Below are positions 1 through 11,760 of a DNA stretch of 64,000 nt, one piece after another. Each line of letters opens with the position of its first letter. Within the stretch, counting starts at the first letter, position 1. The DNA comes from Budorcas taxicolor (lineage: Eukaryota > Chordata > Mammalia > Artiodactyla > Bovidae). The DNA is taken from the NCBI RefSeq assembly GCF_023091745.1, contig NC_068910.1:135921170-135985169 (forward strand). The letters run 5' to 3'. The notes beneath the pieces are model-generated. The model searched no databases and was not told the DNA's origin. It was given only the letters and a program-made list of their open reading frames with translations. The position numbers were made by a program, and so were the translations under genes.

Positions 1-185
1 TTCGCATCATGTGGCCAAAGTATTGGAGTTTCAACTTCAGCATCAGTCCTTTCAATGAATATTCAGGACTGATTTCCTTTAGGATTGACTGCTTTGATCT
101 TGCAGTCCAGGGGACTCTCAAGAGTCTTCTCCAACACCATAGTTCAAAAAGCATCAATTCTTTGGCACTCAGCTTTCTTTATGGT

Positions 186-1284
186 TCACCTCTCACATCC
201 ATACATGACTACTGGAAAAACTATACCTTTAACTAGACAGACCTTTGTCAGCAAAGTAATGTCTCTGCTTTTTAATATGCTGTCTAGGTTGGTCATAGCT
301 TTTCTTCCAAGAGGCAAGCATCTTTTAGTTTCATGGCTGTAGTCACCATCTGCAGTGATGTTGGAGCCCAAAAAAATAAAGTCTCTCACTGTTTCCACTG
401 TTTTCCCATCTATTTGCCATGAAGTGATGGGACTGGATGCCATGATCTTCCTTTTTTGAATGCTGAGTTTTAAGCCAGCTTTTTCACTCTCCTCTTTTAC
501 TTTCATCAAGAGACTCTTTAGTTCTTCTTCATTTTCTGCCATAAGGGTGGTGTCATCTGCATATCTGAGGTTATTGATATTTCTCCCATCAATCTTGATT
601 CAAGCTGTTTCATCCAGCTCAGCATTTCGCATGATGTACCCTGCATTTAAATAAGCAGGGTGACAATATACCACCTTGGCATACTCCTTTCCCAATTTGG
701 AACCAGTCTGTTGTTCTATGTCTAGTTCTAACTGTTGCTTCTTGACCTGCATACAGATTTCTCAGGAGGCAGGTAAGGTGGTCTGTATAAGAATTTACCA
801 TATCTTTAAGAGTTTTCCACAGCTTGTTGTGATCCACAGTCAAAGCTTTGGCATAGTCAATAAAGTAGAAGTAGATATTTTTCTGGAATTCTCTTGCTTT
901 TTCAATGATTCAGTGGACATTGGCAATTTGATCTCTGGTTCCTCTGCTTTTTCTAAATCCAGCTTGAATGTCTGGATGTTCTTGGTTCATGTACTATTGA
1001 AGCCTGGCTTGGAGAATTTTGAGCATTACTTGGCTAGCATGTGAGATGAGTGCAATTGTGCAGTAGTTTGAGCATTCTTTGGCATTGCCTTTCTTTGGGA
1101 TTGGAATGAAAATTGACCTTTTCCAGTCCTGTGGCCACTGCCGAGTTTTCCAAATTTGCTGCCATATTGAGTGCAGCACTTTCACAGCATCATCTTTTAG
1201 GATTTGAAATAGCTCAAGTGGAATTCCATCATCTCCACTAGCTTTGTTGTAGTGATGCTTCCTAAGGCCCACTTCACTTTGCAT
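186..1284 (-). pseudogene. BovB reverse transcriptase domain, frameshifted relic
   Basis: Three successive minus-strand open pieces (994-1284, 619-843, 186-542) carry RT landmarks. These are KASGDDGIPLELFQILKDD followed by WKRSIFIPIPKKGNAKECSNY, then LLRNLYAGQEATVRTRH with the GVCQGGILSPCLF box, then YADD followed by TTLMAENEEELKSL. Frame changes and internal stops separate the pieces, so no functional RT can be made. The order and spacing match an RTE-clade RT. Confidence 0.88.
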
Positions 1285-1991
1285 TCCAGGATGTCTGACT
1301 CTAGTTGAGTGATCACACCGTCATGGTGGTTATCTGGGTCAGGAAGATCTTTTTTGTATTATTCTTCTGTGTATTCTTGCCACCTCTTATTATCTTCTGC
1401 TTCTGTTAGGTCCATACCATTTCTGTCCTTTATTGTGCCCATCTTTGCATGAAATGTTCCCTTGGTATCTCTAATTTTCTTGAAGAGACCTCTAGTTTTT
1501 CCCATTCTATTGTTTTTAACTATTTTTTTGCATTGATCTCTGAGGAAGGCTTTCTTATCTCTCCTTGTTATTCTTTGGAATTCTGCATTCAAATGGGTAT
1601 ATCTTTCCTTTTCTCCTTTGCCTTTAGCTTCTCTTCTTTTGTCAGCTATTTGTAAGGCCTCCTCAGACAACCATTTTGCCTTTTTGCATTTCTTTTTCTT
1701 GGGGATGGTCCTGATCACTGCCTCCTGTACAATCTCATGAACCTCTGTCCATAGTTCTTCAGGGCCTCTGTTTATCAGATCTAATTCCTTGAATCTATTT
1801 GTCACTTTCACTGTATAATCGTAAGGGATTTGATTTAGGTCATACCTGAATGGTCTAGTGGTTTTCCCTACTTTCTTCAATTTAGTCTGAATTTGGCAAT
1901 AAGGAGTTCACGATCTGAGCCACAGTCAGCTCCTGGTCTTGTTTTAGCTGACTGTATAGAGCTTCTCCATCTTTGGCTGCAAAGAATATAA

Positions 1992-2744
1992 TCAATCTGA
2001 TTTCAGTGTTGGCCATCTGGCGATATCCATGTGTAGAGTCTTTTGTGTTGCTGAGAGAGTATTTGCTATGATCAGTGCATTCTCTTGGCAAAACTCTATT
2101 AGCCTTTGCCCTTCTTCATTTTGTACTCCAAGGCCAAATTTGCCTGTTACTCCAGGTATCTCTTGACTTCCTACTTTTGCATTCCAGTCCGTTTTAATGA
2201 AAAGGACATCTTTTTTGGGTGTTAGTTGTAGAAGGTCTTGTAGGTCTTCACAGAACCATTCAAGTTCAGCTTCTTCAGCGTTACCGGTTGGGGCATAGAC
2301 TTGGATTACCGTGATACTGAGTGGTTTGCCTTGGAAACAAACAGAGATTGTTCTCTCGTTTTTGAGATTGCGCCCAAGTACTGCATTTTGGACTCTTTTG
2401 TTGACCATGATGGCTACTCCATTTCTTCTAAGGGATTCTTGCCCACAGTAGTAGATATAATGGTCATCTGAGTTAAATTCACCCATTCCAGTCCATTTTA
2501 GTTCGCTGATTCCTAAAATGTCGATGTTCACTCTTGCCATCTCCTGTTTGACCACTTCTAATTTACCTTCATTCATGGACCTGACATTCCAGGTTCCTAT
2601 GCAATATTGTTCTTTACAGCATCGGACTTTACTTCCATCACCAGTCACATCCATAACTGGGCATTGTTTTCTCTTTGGCTCCATCTCTTCATTCTTTCTG
2701 GAATTATTTCTCCAGTTTGGAGAAATTATCTCCTCCAGTACCAT
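1992..2744 (-). pseudogene. BovB endonuclease domain, open fragment of a dead ORF
   Basis: A 250-codon open stretch of the broken BovB polyprotein covering the APE-like endonuclease, which nicks target DNA for target-primed reverse transcription. Visible motifs in order are CIGTWNVRSM near the domain start, GISELKW with the expected acidic residue, VIQVYAPTGN, and TDWNAKVG, which corresponds to the usual GD(F/W)NAKVG box. The glycine before the aspartate is replaced by threonine. The frame is lost near the end of the domain, and the rest continues in another frame from 2091 downward. It is a retrotransposon relic and not a host gene. Confidence 0.88.
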
Positions 2745-3345
2745 ACTGGGTACCTACCAACCTGGGGAGTTCATTTTTCAGTGTCCTATCTTTTTGCCTT
2801 TTCATACTGTTCATGGGGTTCTCAAGCTAAGAATACTGAAGTGGTTTGCCATTCCCTTCTCCAGTGGACCACATTTTGGCAGAACTCTCCACCATGACCC
2901 ATCTGTCTTGAGTGGCCCTACACAGCATGGCTCATAGTTTCATTGAGCTAGACAAGGCTGTGGTCCATGTGATCAGTTTGATTAGTTTTCTGTGATTGTG
3001 GTTTTCATTCTGTCTGCCCTCTGAAAGATAAGGATAAAAGGCTTATGGAAGCTTCCTGATGAGACTGACTGTGGGGGAAACTGGGTTTTGCTCAGTAAAT
3101 CTTTAATCCAATTTTCTGTTGGTGGGCAGGGCTCTGTTCCCTTCCTATTGTTTGACCTGAAACCAAACATGGTGGGGGGTAATGAAGATGATGGTGGCCT
3201 CCTTCAAAAGGCCCCATATGTGTGCACTGCAGCACTCAATGCCCCGACCCTGCAGCAGGCCACTGCCAACCCACGCCGCTGCCAGAGGCAAAGTGTCATC
3301 ACGGGTGAACAGAAAGACAGGTCTGGCAAAACACAGGTCTGTTTG

Positions 3346-3640
3346 TTACTCCTCCAGAAAAACATATGGTAACCGCTCCCTGGCTTCGATATTTTAAAGC
3401 TTGAACTTAAACAGCTATTGTTCACAGGTGTGATATCAAGTCACAACAGAGGAGACAAGACAAAGTGAAGCAACAGAACAGGAATCAGGCAGATGCCGAC
3501 CAGGAGCCTCCTGATACTAAAACCTCACAGAGCTTAAAAGATGAGTTTTGGGGCCTCGGCTCGAACTTTACAACTGAATTGTACAGACTATTTTTCCAGA
3601 GCCAGTAAATATCCTGACTTTTAGAGTTTTCAGATAGAAA
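3346..3640. other. Spacer without recognised feature
   Basis: I see no convincing gene or repeat between the BovB leader and the next SINE. The first few dozen bases may still be degraded BovB 5' leader. Confidence 0.4.
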
Positions 3641-3847
3641 AGAAAGTTTAGTTGCTCAGTTGTGTCTGACTCTTTGCGACCCCTGGACTGTAGCCTACCA
3701 GGCTCCTCTGTCCATGGGATTTTCCACGCAAGAGTACTGGAGTGGGGTGCCATTGCCTTCTCCAGTGGATCTTCCCGACCCAGGGATCGAACCCGGGTCT
3801 CCCACATTGTAGGCAGACGCTTTACCATCTGAGCCACCAGGGAAGTC
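3641..3847 (-). mobile_element. Bov-tA SINE
   Basis: Antisense tRNA-derived SINE. On the plus strand it begins with TTGCTCAGTTGTGTCTGACTC and ends with GAGCCACCAGGGAAG, the complement of the tRNA-like head. The internal B-box-like GATCGAACCCGGGTCTCCC is well kept. Confidence 0.95.
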
Positions 3848-4165
3848 AGATATCTTTCAGATAGAAGATGAGGTCAAACTTAGTATTGGGAAGCAAATGT
3901 TTAACCAGTTTTTTTTTCATTAATAGCCAGTATGATACTGCAGGACAGTGCAGGGACTTGCGACAGAGACAGGGGTAGGGGAGAAGCACAATATCCATCA
4001 CAGAAGATCAACTTTGCAGGCCTGCAGGCCTGGCTAAGATCCCTACTCTGCCCTTAGGTAGCTTGTTTCCTTGGACAAGCTGCCTATATCCCTTACCTCA
4101 GACTCCTCATTGACAAAGTCAGATGATAATATTAAGCTCATAGAGTTGAGGGAGATTTGAGAGCT

Positions 4166-4392
4166 GATGCATGGTGGTCAGTGGTACAGAATCCACCTGC
4201 CAATGCAGGATATGCAAGAGATGCCAGTTCAGTCCCTGGGTTGGGAAGATTCCCCTGGAGTAGGAAATGGCAACCCACTCCAGTATTCTTGCCTGGAAAA
4301 TTCTATGGACAGAGGAGCCTGGCGGGCTACAGTCCGTAGGGCCGCAAAGAGTCAGACACAACTGAGCATGCATGCACACACGCACGCACGGT
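4166..4392 (+). mobile_element. Bov-tA SINE
   Basis: Sense SINE with a diverged tRNA-like head, the AACCCACTCCAGTATTCTTG body and the GAGTCAGACACAACTGAGC end. It is followed by a short CACACGCACG-rich tail. Confidence 0.93.
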
Positions 4393-4560
4393 GGGCACTT
4401 AGCGTGCAGAGTCCACGTGTGTAAGCGGCCAGTGGGAGACTGCTAGCACTGTCTTCAGTTGAGGCACAAATAATAAAGCTGCTCCAGACACCTAGGTGTT
4501 CGTTCACAGTCTCCTTAGGAGCTTCTGAAGGTGAAGGGGCCTGGAAAGCCTGAAGAAAGA

Positions 4561-4762
4561 GGTGAAGTGAAGTGAAGTGAAAGTTGCTCAGTCATTTCTG
4601 ACTCTTTGCAGCTCCATGGACTATACAGATGGAATTCTCCAGGCCAGAATACTGGAGTGCACTGCCATTCCCTTCTCCACGGGATCTTCCCAACCCAGGG
4701 ATCGAACTCTGGTCTCTCACATTGCAGGAGGATTCTTTACCAGCTGAGCCACCAGGGAAGAA
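4561..4762 (-). mobile_element. Bov-tA SINE with (GTGAA)n tail
   Basis: Antisense SINE. The 3' tail appears on the plus strand as GTGAAGTGAAGTGAAGTGAA and is followed by GTTGCTCAGTCATTTCTGAC. It ends with the complement of the tRNA head, GAGCCACCAGGGAAG. Confidence 0.94.
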
Positions 4763-5961
4763 AGAGGTAGACCACTGCAGATTGGTAGGTGGCAGGTTTA
4801 AGATGCAAGAGAACCTACTTACCAGGCTTGTCTTGGGTGACTGCAGGATAACAGACCTCCACACACTGCCTGCCAGGATCCTAAAGTTTATACAGAGGAC
4901 TGAACTGGGCTCTGTTATGTACACTGTCCAGGCGGTCTCAGCACCACAGGACTGTCTCAGAGTTCTGTCCTTGGGCAGCTTCTGGCTTGAGGCAGGCAAG
5001 CAGAACACACATTCCAAGGATGGTTAGGGGCCTCCAGTGGCCAGAGTCCAGCTCATGGGTCACATGCTCTCCACGGTCTCCTCCAGCACTTCTACTGACT
5101 ACTAAAATAAACAGGATTTGCTTTAGTCCAATTGTCAAGATACATTTAGCATGGGTTTGAAGCTTTTCTCTAAGTAAAGAACTTTTACCGCATGATTAGA
5201 TTAAAATACCAAATCCATTACGCTGACTGGGAGCACAGAAACCAGCCTGCCTTGCTCTGCTGTGAGTAGTTACAGAACAAGCCTGGGTCCTGAGTCTGTT
5301 CTGTTTTCCTTCTGCAGTGACAGGAAATTCATCCTGTTTAATAGCACTTAGAATTCACATTCAGAACTTGCACTCCTCACCCTCCATCACCTATTTTCAG
5401 CTATGTGGCTTGGGATTTAATTCCATCCCCAAACCCAGGTATAGATCCTGACAGGTTTAAGTCAAATAACATTTGCCATCCCACTGGCCACATTGATTGG
5501 TTCAGGGTTGGGCAGTGGTGACACACTGGTCTGATCAGAGGGACTGGTAAAAAAAAAAAAAAGTACTGGTAAAGGTGAGTCATGGCCCTTCTCGTCTGTG
5601 CCTGGCTTTGTGGGGTGAGGCTGCAGGGGTGGGAGGGATGTCATTCCTTTGCTGGTGAAAAGTGTGTCCTCTGCCCTCCTGGGCTGGGGAGCAGGTCGTG
5701 TATAGTGACCCCACTCTGACATTAAATTATATATTCACTGGCTGGCTGGCTGCTAAACTGGGAAAATCGTGCAGCCTCCCTGTGGGTTACACTTTGTACC
5801 TCACCTTTAGGGACGTGCTGGGACTTGCCTGAGTCTAATGATAGATCTAGAAGCAAAGGGAGTGGTAGGGGAGGGTCCTGAGGGGGGAAAGCACTGTCTT
5901 GCAAAGCAGCTGCTTCAGGGAGGCCATTACAGTTTTCAATGCAGAGTTAATCCCCTCAGAT
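4763..5961. other. Unique non-coding stretch
   Basis: No recognisable exon or repeat. A 13-base A-run near 5550 is the only low-complexity feature. Short open frames overlap on both strands and show no family resemblance. Confidence 0.45.
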
Positions 5962-6414
5962 GCATTCAGTTCAGTCGCTCAGTCATGTCCGACTCTTTGC
6001 GACCCCATGAATCGCAGCACGCCAGGCCTCCCTGTCCATCACCAGCTCCCGGAGTTCACTCAGACTAACGTCCATCGAGTCAGTGATGCCATCCAGCCAT
6101 CTCATCCTCTGTCGTCCCCTTCTCCTCCTGCCCCCAATCCCTCCCAGTATCAGTCTTTTCCAATGAGTCAACTCTTCTCATGAGGTGGCCAAAGTATTGG
6201 AGTTTCAGCTTTAGCATCAGGACTGATCTCCTTTAGAATGGACTGGTTGGATCTCCTTGCAGTCCAAGGGACTCTCAAGAGTCTTCTCCAACACCACAGT
6301 TCAAAAGCATCAATTCTTCGGCTCTCAGCCTTCTTCACAGTCCAACTCTCACATCCATACATGACTACTCGAAAAACCATAGCCTTGACTAGACGGACCT
6401 TTGTTGGCAAATTA
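5962..6414 (-). mobile_element. BovB LINE, 5'-truncated 3' end
   Basis: Antisense BovB 3' terminus. The plus strand starts with the TTCAGTTCAGT complement of the (ACTGAA)n tail, then GTCGCTCAGTCATGTCCGAC, and extends about 450 bp into the element. It stops inside the post-RT region. This is the usual outcome of incomplete target-primed reverse transcription. Confidence 0.93.
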
Positions 6415-7012
6415 GTACTGGTCAAATAGTCTCATCAGAATTCAGGGACTCAACATCCCCATCTCTGTTAAGGTCTTCCAATTTGTTCTCATTCCAACAT
6501 ACAGTATCCCATCTCTTCCCAGTCAATGCCCTCCTTTTAACAGTAGATACCATTGAGACTGGGAATTTAATTTGCCTTGTAACTCAGCCACTCACTGGGT
6601 GAGATACTGGGTTTGTTTTTTAGCAAGTTTTTGGGTCATTTTATGAGGATCTTGAGCTGGGAATTTGAAGTTATGAGCTTATCCTTTTCTTTTCCCACTT
6701 TGTCCAGCACAGTTAGGAACTACCAAGCACTCTCATTATACTACTTAGTTTAACAAAAATGTCTGAACATCACTCAAAACCTTGCCTGGAGTATCCAACA
6801 GCAATATTTTTCATGTTTCTAATATCCCTCCATGGACTACCTGTACCCTCTTTACCATGTGAAATAGAGTCATTAGTGCCTTGAACTCTAATCAGACTAC
6901 AGATCCAGTTCCAGAAAATCCAGGATGTGTTCAGAGAATTCATCCTTCAGATTCTGTTCCTCTAGGGTAATTTCCTGGTGGAAACTAAATCCCACATGCT
7001 GCAACTCAGAGT
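6415..7012. other. Spacer without assigned family
   Basis: AT-rich, no coding signal. It may be the remainder of an old repeat split by the flanking BovB insertions, but I cannot name a family with confidence. Confidence 0.35.
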
Positions 7013-7682
7013 TCACATCCCGGTATCCGGTCCCATCACTTCATGGCAAATAGATGGAGAAACAATGGAAACAGTGACAGACTTTATTTTCTTGGGCTCC
7101 AACATCACTGTGGATGGTGACTGCAGCCATGAAATTAAAAGATGCCTGCTGTTTGAAAGAAAGGCTACGACAAACTTAAACAGCATATTAAAAAGGAGAG
7201 ACATTATTTTACCAACAAAGCTCTGCATAGTCAAAGCTATGGTTTTTTCCAGGAGTCACGTATGGTTGTGAGAGTTGGACCATAAAGAAGGCTGAGCACC
7301 AAAGAATTGATGCTTTGAACTGTGGTGCTGGAGAAGACTTGAGAGTCCCTTGGACGGCAAGGAGATCAAACCAGTCAATCCTAAAGGAAATCAACCCTGA
7401 ATATTCATTGGAAGATCTGAAGCTGAAGGTGAAGCTCCAATACTTTGGCAACCTGATGTAAAGAACTGACTCATTTGAAAAGACTCTGATGCTGGGGAAA
7501 GATTGAAGGCAGGAGGAGAAGGGGATGACAGAGAATGAGATGGTTGGATGGCATCACTGACTCATTGGACATGAGTTTGAGCAAGCTCTGGGAGTTGGTG
7601 ATGGACAAGGAAGCCTGGCATGCTGCAGTCCATGGGGGTCACAAAGAGTTGGACATGACTGAGTGACTGAACTGAACTGAAA
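7013..7682 (+). mobile_element. BovB LINE, 5'-truncated 3' end
   Basis: Sense BovB beginning at the segment equivalent to CCCATCACTTCATGGCAAAT after the RT core and ending in GACTGAACTGAACTGAAAA. Frame-disrupting changes are present, for example in the part equivalent to the GCYESWT-like stretch near 7255. Confidence 0.93.
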
Positions 7683-7742
7683 AGATCCCCTCTGCCACAA
7701 CTAAGATCCAATGTAGCCAAATAAATAAATTAAAAAAAAAAT
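7683..7742 (+). mobile_element. CHR-type SINE 3' end fragment
   Basis: A short tail with CAACTAAGATCCAATGTAGCC followed by (AAATA)n and an A-run, typical of the last 50-60 bp of cetartiodactyl CHR SINEs. It abuts the BovB tail directly. Confidence 0.6.
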
Positions 7743-7775
7743 TCTATTCCTCCAGAACCACCTCCAGTACCAAAA

Positions 7776-8186
7776 TTCAAAAGTCAAGGGTCAACCAGAG
7801 AAAGAGAATCAGTAGGAGACCAGTTTTAAGATTTATTGCAATGAATTGGCTTATGCATTTGTGGGGCTAGCTAGGCAAGTCTGAAATTTGTAGGGCAGGC
7901 CATTAGGATAGGCAGGCTGCAACTTTTGGGCAGAAGTTGAAGCTGCAGTCCACTGTGGAGAGTTTCTTCTTACTCAGGAAAACCTTGGTTCTGCTATGAA
8001 GGCCTTTCCACTGATTGCATCAAGTCTATGCAGATTATTATTGGAATAATCCCCTTTACTTAAAATCAACTGATACGGGCTTTTAGGCATCTACAAAATA
8101 CCTTCACAGCAACACTTAGTATTTGATTGAATAACTGGGAACTCTAGCCTAGCCAAGTGGGCACAAAAAAACTGACCATCACACTG
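7776..8186 (-). repeat. Ancient interspersed repeat, L1M 3'-end-like
   Basis: The text GGCTTATGCATTTGTGGGGC, CTGATTGCATCAAGTC, CTTTACTTAAAATCAACTG and CTAGCCAAGTGGGCACA follows an order I associate with a widely dispersed mammalian repeat, probably an L1M 3' region in antisense. The subfamily is not assigned. Confidence 0.4.
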
Positions 8187-8189
8187 TTA

Positions 8190-9023
8190 ATAATTCAATG
8201 TTTATAAATGTGTTTGAATTTTAGATTAATGGGGTAATTCTTTATGTAACTCATTGATAACTTGCTTTTTTTATTCAACATTTGATAATGGTATTCACCA
8301 GGTTAATCTCTGAAGCTGCAGTTCCATTCATTGCTCTATGTATTCCACTGGTGAATATACTAAAGCTTACTTACCCTTCTACTGTTATTTACCAGCTAGG
8401 TTATTGCCAGGGGTGTACAAGCTTTTTCTTTTTTATTCTTAATAACACTGCTATAAGATTCTTATTCAAGAGTTCTCTGAAGTACATACCTAGAATTGGA
8501 ATCTCTGAGTCATAGGGTATGCATACTTTATCTTTAAAAAAAATTTCTCAGTTTTAGTTTCTAATATGGTAAATAGCAATAGCTATACCTCACATAAAAA
8601 GCTCTTTGGGGGTCCTCAGTATATTTTAATACAATCTTGATACTAAAATGTTTAAGATCAACTAGATGAGGGGCTAAATGTCCACTGAAAAAGAAAAAGT
8701 CAAATTTCATTATCATGAGAAAATAAGAAGGATAAATTTTATATTAAAATGAAGATGTTGTAGTTAAAGGAAGAAAGAATTCAGAAAAGAAATAATATTT
8801 TCAATAAGATGAAGAAAAAATATAGTTTTAGGCAAAAGATATATATGGGTATGCACACTTTTAGCTTCATCAAACAAGGCTGTTTCCCAAAGGTCACTAC
8901 CGCTTAGCAGATGGTGGAGAGCCCCTGTTTCATATGTTCATTTACACTTTGTATTGTCTGATGTTTGATTTTGTGAATCTTGTAGGTATTAGCATGTATT
9001 TCCCTGATTACTAACCTTTCCTC
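8190..9023 (-). mobile_element. Ancient L1M fragment, antisense
   Basis: Antisense L1 ORF2 C-terminus and 3' region, recognised by CCTAGAATTGGAATCTCTGAGTC followed by ATAGGGTATGCATAC and, after about 220 bp of unplaced AT-rich sequence, by TATTAGCATGTATTTCCCTGATTAC. It is heavily diverged, so old. Confidence 0.6.
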
Positions 9024-9123
9024 TTTTGGCTACACAGGATCTTAGTTCCCTGACCAGGGATCGAGCATGTGCCCACTGCAGTGGAAAAGCAGAGTCCTAA
9101 TCATCGGACCACGAGGGAAGTCC
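9024..9123 (-). mobile_element. CHR-2-type SINE, partial
   Basis: Antisense copy with TTAGTTCCCTGACCAGGGATCG and CCACGAGGGAAGTCC, the complement of the CHR head and B-box region. It interrupts the L1M relic. Confidence 0.85.
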
Positions 9124-9660
9124 TCAACACCTTTTCAAATGTTTGTGAAAAGGTGTTCCTTCTATGGAATTCCTTTTGAACTTTATATATTTTTTTATAT
9201 TTATTGCATGGCAAGTATCTTTTTCTGGTTGTGCTATTCCTAATATTGATTATCTGTGCCTTCATTTTTTATCTCAATCATTTTCACCAGAATTTTGTCA
9301 ATGTTATGAATATTTTTGAAAAATCAACTTCTGGCTTGTTCATCTTTTTAAAATTAATTTTTCTTATATTTAGTTTTATCTCCCTTTTACTTTTTGGGGT
9401 ATTATTTTGATATGGACACTTAGCTCATTAATTTTGAGACTTTTGAGCTCATTCATTTTTGAGCTTATTTTCTTATGAGAAATATTTGTGGTTATACATT
9501 TTCTCTAAATACTATATTAACTGCATCCCACATGTTTTGTTATATAATATTTTCATCAGCTTTTGATTCTAAATATTTTCTAATTCCATTGTAATTTCTT
9601 CTGCTATTAATGGTTTATGGTTGAAGCATTTGAGTTTTTGATTAAGACTTTATTTTTATT
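9124..9660 (-). mobile_element. Ancient L1M fragment, antisense
   Basis: AT-rich antisense ORF2 text including TTGTGGTTATACATTTTCTC, AACTGCATCCCACATGTTTTG and ATTTTCTAATTCCATTGTAATTTC, which matches the order of L1 ORF2 read backwards. Short open frames here are noise. Confidence 0.6.
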
Positions 9661-9845
9661 ATTTTATAATATTTATTTATTTGGCTGCACTGGGTCTTAG
9701 CTGCGGCATGTGGGATCTTTAGTTATGGTATGTGGGATCTTTAGTTATGGTATGTGGGATCTAGTTCCATGACCAGGGATTGAACTTGGGCCCTCTGCAT
9801 TGGGAGCACAGAGTCTTAGCCACTGGATCACCAGAGAAATCCCCA
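9661..9845 (-). mobile_element. CHR-2-type SINE with internal 25-bp duplication
   Basis: Antisense SINE: TTTATTTATTTGGCTGCACTGGG at the tail and GATCACCAGAGAAATCCCC at the head. The segment TTAGTTATGGTATGTGGGATC occurs twice in tandem, a small internal duplication. Confidence 0.92.
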
Positions 9846-10544
9846 AACTTTATTAATTTTTCAACAGCAGTTTTAGGTTCACTGCAAAATTGAGAAGAAG
9901 GTATTGAGGTTTCCCATGCACACCCAACCCCTATAAATGCATAGCCTCTCCCATTATCCCCCACCAGAGTAGTACATTTGTTACAACTGATGAACCTACA
10001 TCCACCCATCATATCATCCAAAGTCTAAGTTTCCATTACTGTTTACTCTCCATGTTGTACATTCTAGAGGTTTGGACAAATGTTTAATGACATGTATCTA
10101 CCATTATAGTATTAAACAGAGTATTTTCACTACCTTAAAAAAAACTGTGCTCTGCCTATTCATCCATGTCCTCACCCCGCAGCATTTACTTTTTAATGGT
10201 CCATTTTTGTAGATATTCCATAGATGCTTCAAAACACCATATATTCTGTAGTTATTTAATATAGAGTGCTACATGCTTGTTAACTGTGTTGCTCAAGTCT
10301 TTTATATCCTTAATGATTTTCTACTGATTATTCTGCATGTCACAGAAATGTGTTGTTGAAATAGCTCATGAGATGGTGATCTTGCCAAACTTTCCATGTA
10401 ATTTTGTCATTTCAGCTCATTTTTCAAGCTATAGAACTGGTTTTATAGAAGCTTAAAATTGTTATACTTATTGGAAAATTGAATATTTTATCATTATACA
10501 TCATCTTTTTATTTCTAGTAAGTTTTTCCCCTTTAAATATTTTC
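9846..10544 (-). mobile_element. Ancient L1M fragment, antisense
   Basis: Antisense L1 3' region: CAGCAGTTTTAGGTTCACTGC, GTAGTACATTTGTTACAACTG followed by ATGAACCTACAT, and GGTTTGGACAAATGTTTAATGAC. Further right it joins text from another part of ORF2 (GCTCAAGTCTTTTATATCC), so two fragments may be juxtaposed. Confidence 0.65.
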
Positions 10545-10874
10545 CTCTGGGGCTTTCCTGATGGCTCAGTGCTAAAGAATCTGCCCACCAATGCAGGAGA
10601 CAGGGGTTCGATTCCTGATTCAGGAAGATCCCACATACAGCAGAGTAACTAAGCCTGTGAGCCACAACTAGTGAGCCTATGCTCTGGAGCCTGCAAGTCA
10701 CAAGTAGTGAGCCCACGTGCCAAAAGTACTGAGGCCTGAGCACCCTAGAGCCTGTGCTCTGGAACGAGATCAGCCAGCGCAGTGAGACGCCCTTGCACCG
10801 CAACTAGAGAGGAAAGCCCCTGCAGCGGTGAAGGCCAAGCACACCCAAACACATTAATTCATTAAATTATTTTA
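10545..10874 (+). mobile_element. CHR-1 SINE flanked by 11-bp target-site duplication
   Basis: Long-form CHR SINE. The tRNA-Glu-like head (GGGGCTTTCCTGATGGCTCAG) is followed by the repetitive CCACAACTAGTGAGCC-type body and an A/T-rich tail. The direct repeat AAATATTTTCC at 10534-10544 and 10875-10885 is the target-site duplication, which fixes both ends. Confidence 0.93.
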
Positions 10875-10885
10875 AAATATTTTCC

Positions 10886-11760
10886 CTTAAAATATTTTGT
10901 CTCTTATAGCTATATGATCTTCCTTTTATTTAGTATTTACCTCGTACATCATTTCCCACCATTTTTACTTTCAAATTTTCTGTACATTTTTAAAATGTAT
11001 GTCTGTTGTAAAGAACAAATAGCTGGATTTTGTTTACTCAGTCTGACAATGTTTGTTTTTAAAATGCAGCTTTATGTCAAAATATTTAAATTTAGTGCAA
11101 TTATTGATATATTTATTTTTTCCATCTTATACTGTGTTTTCTTTTTTCATGCCTTTCTATCTTTTGTTTTTCTCTCTTGTCTTGCCTTCTTTTGGATTGG
11201 CTTTTATTTTCCTCATTCCTTTTTCTCTAACACTTTGAAAGCTATATTCAACTTCCATTATGTTATAAAATGCAGTACATTATTTAATGTCTTAATATTT
11301 AATATAGTGTTCTACAGTTCTCCTATGATGATTCTGAGTGTGCATTTTTTAAAATCGTAATTGGAATTTTGTCAGCTCCTTGACTCTGGATTAGGGTCCT
11401 TTGTCATCTATAGAAAGCAGTTCTGTACTATATTTTCAAATATTGCCTCTTCCCTTATCTTTATTCTCTCTAGAATTATGATTGAATATATGATACACCT
11501 TCTTGGTCTATCTTCTGTGTCTTTTAGAGCTCTAGTTTATATTTTCCATCTCTCTGCCTCTCTGGGTTATAGTTCAGATAAGTTCTTCTATCTTCCATAA
11601 CCCTAATCATCCTATCAGCTATATCTAATCAGCTGTTAAACCTATTGAGTTTAAAATTTCAATTTTTCACTTCTTGTAGTTGTTTGATTTTATTCCACAC
11701 CTGCTTGGCCTTCTGTCATATTTTCAAGGTTCTCTTTTATTTATTATATTAAGGATACTT
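10886..11760 (-). mobile_element. Ancient L1M / HAL1-like fragment, antisense
   Basis: Antisense L1-type text includes GGATTTTGTTTACTCAGTCTG followed by ACAATGTTTG, CTTTTGGATTGGCTTTTATTTTC, and further right TTTCCATCTCTCTGCCTCTC and TCTGATAACTCCAACATT. The 148-codon open frame at 10914-11360 is a shadow of this low-GC antisense sequence. Confidence 0.55.

Larger units (their letters stand above)
1..3345 (-). mobile_element. BovB (RTE-type) LINE, nearly full length, 3' end cut by window edge
   Basis: Antisense BovB non-LTR retrotransposon. Read on the minus strand it runs from a 5' leader (about 3345 to 2750) through an apurinic-type endonuclease and a reverse transcriptase, and leaves the window about 200 bp short of the expected 3' end. 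The coding region is spread over several frames: 1992-2744, 1882-2091, 1359-1880, 994-1284, 619-843 and 186-542. The copy is therefore inactive through frameshifts and stops. The YADD catalytic box of the RT is readable at about 549-563. BovB is the autonomous partner thought to mobilise Bov SINEs. Most other BovB copies in this window are short 3' ends, so this length is unusual here. The 5' limit is set by loss of recognisable BovB leader and is approximate. Confidence 0.93.

Noticed and set aside
3641..3847. Apparent tRNA genes in the many SINE heads
   Set aside because: They are tRNA-derived promoters of Bov-tA and CHR SINEs with degenerate arms, not functional tRNA genes.
10914..11360. 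148-codon hydrophobic open frame resembling a membrane protein
   Set aside because: Phe/Ile/Leu-rich translation of T-rich antisense L1M sequence.
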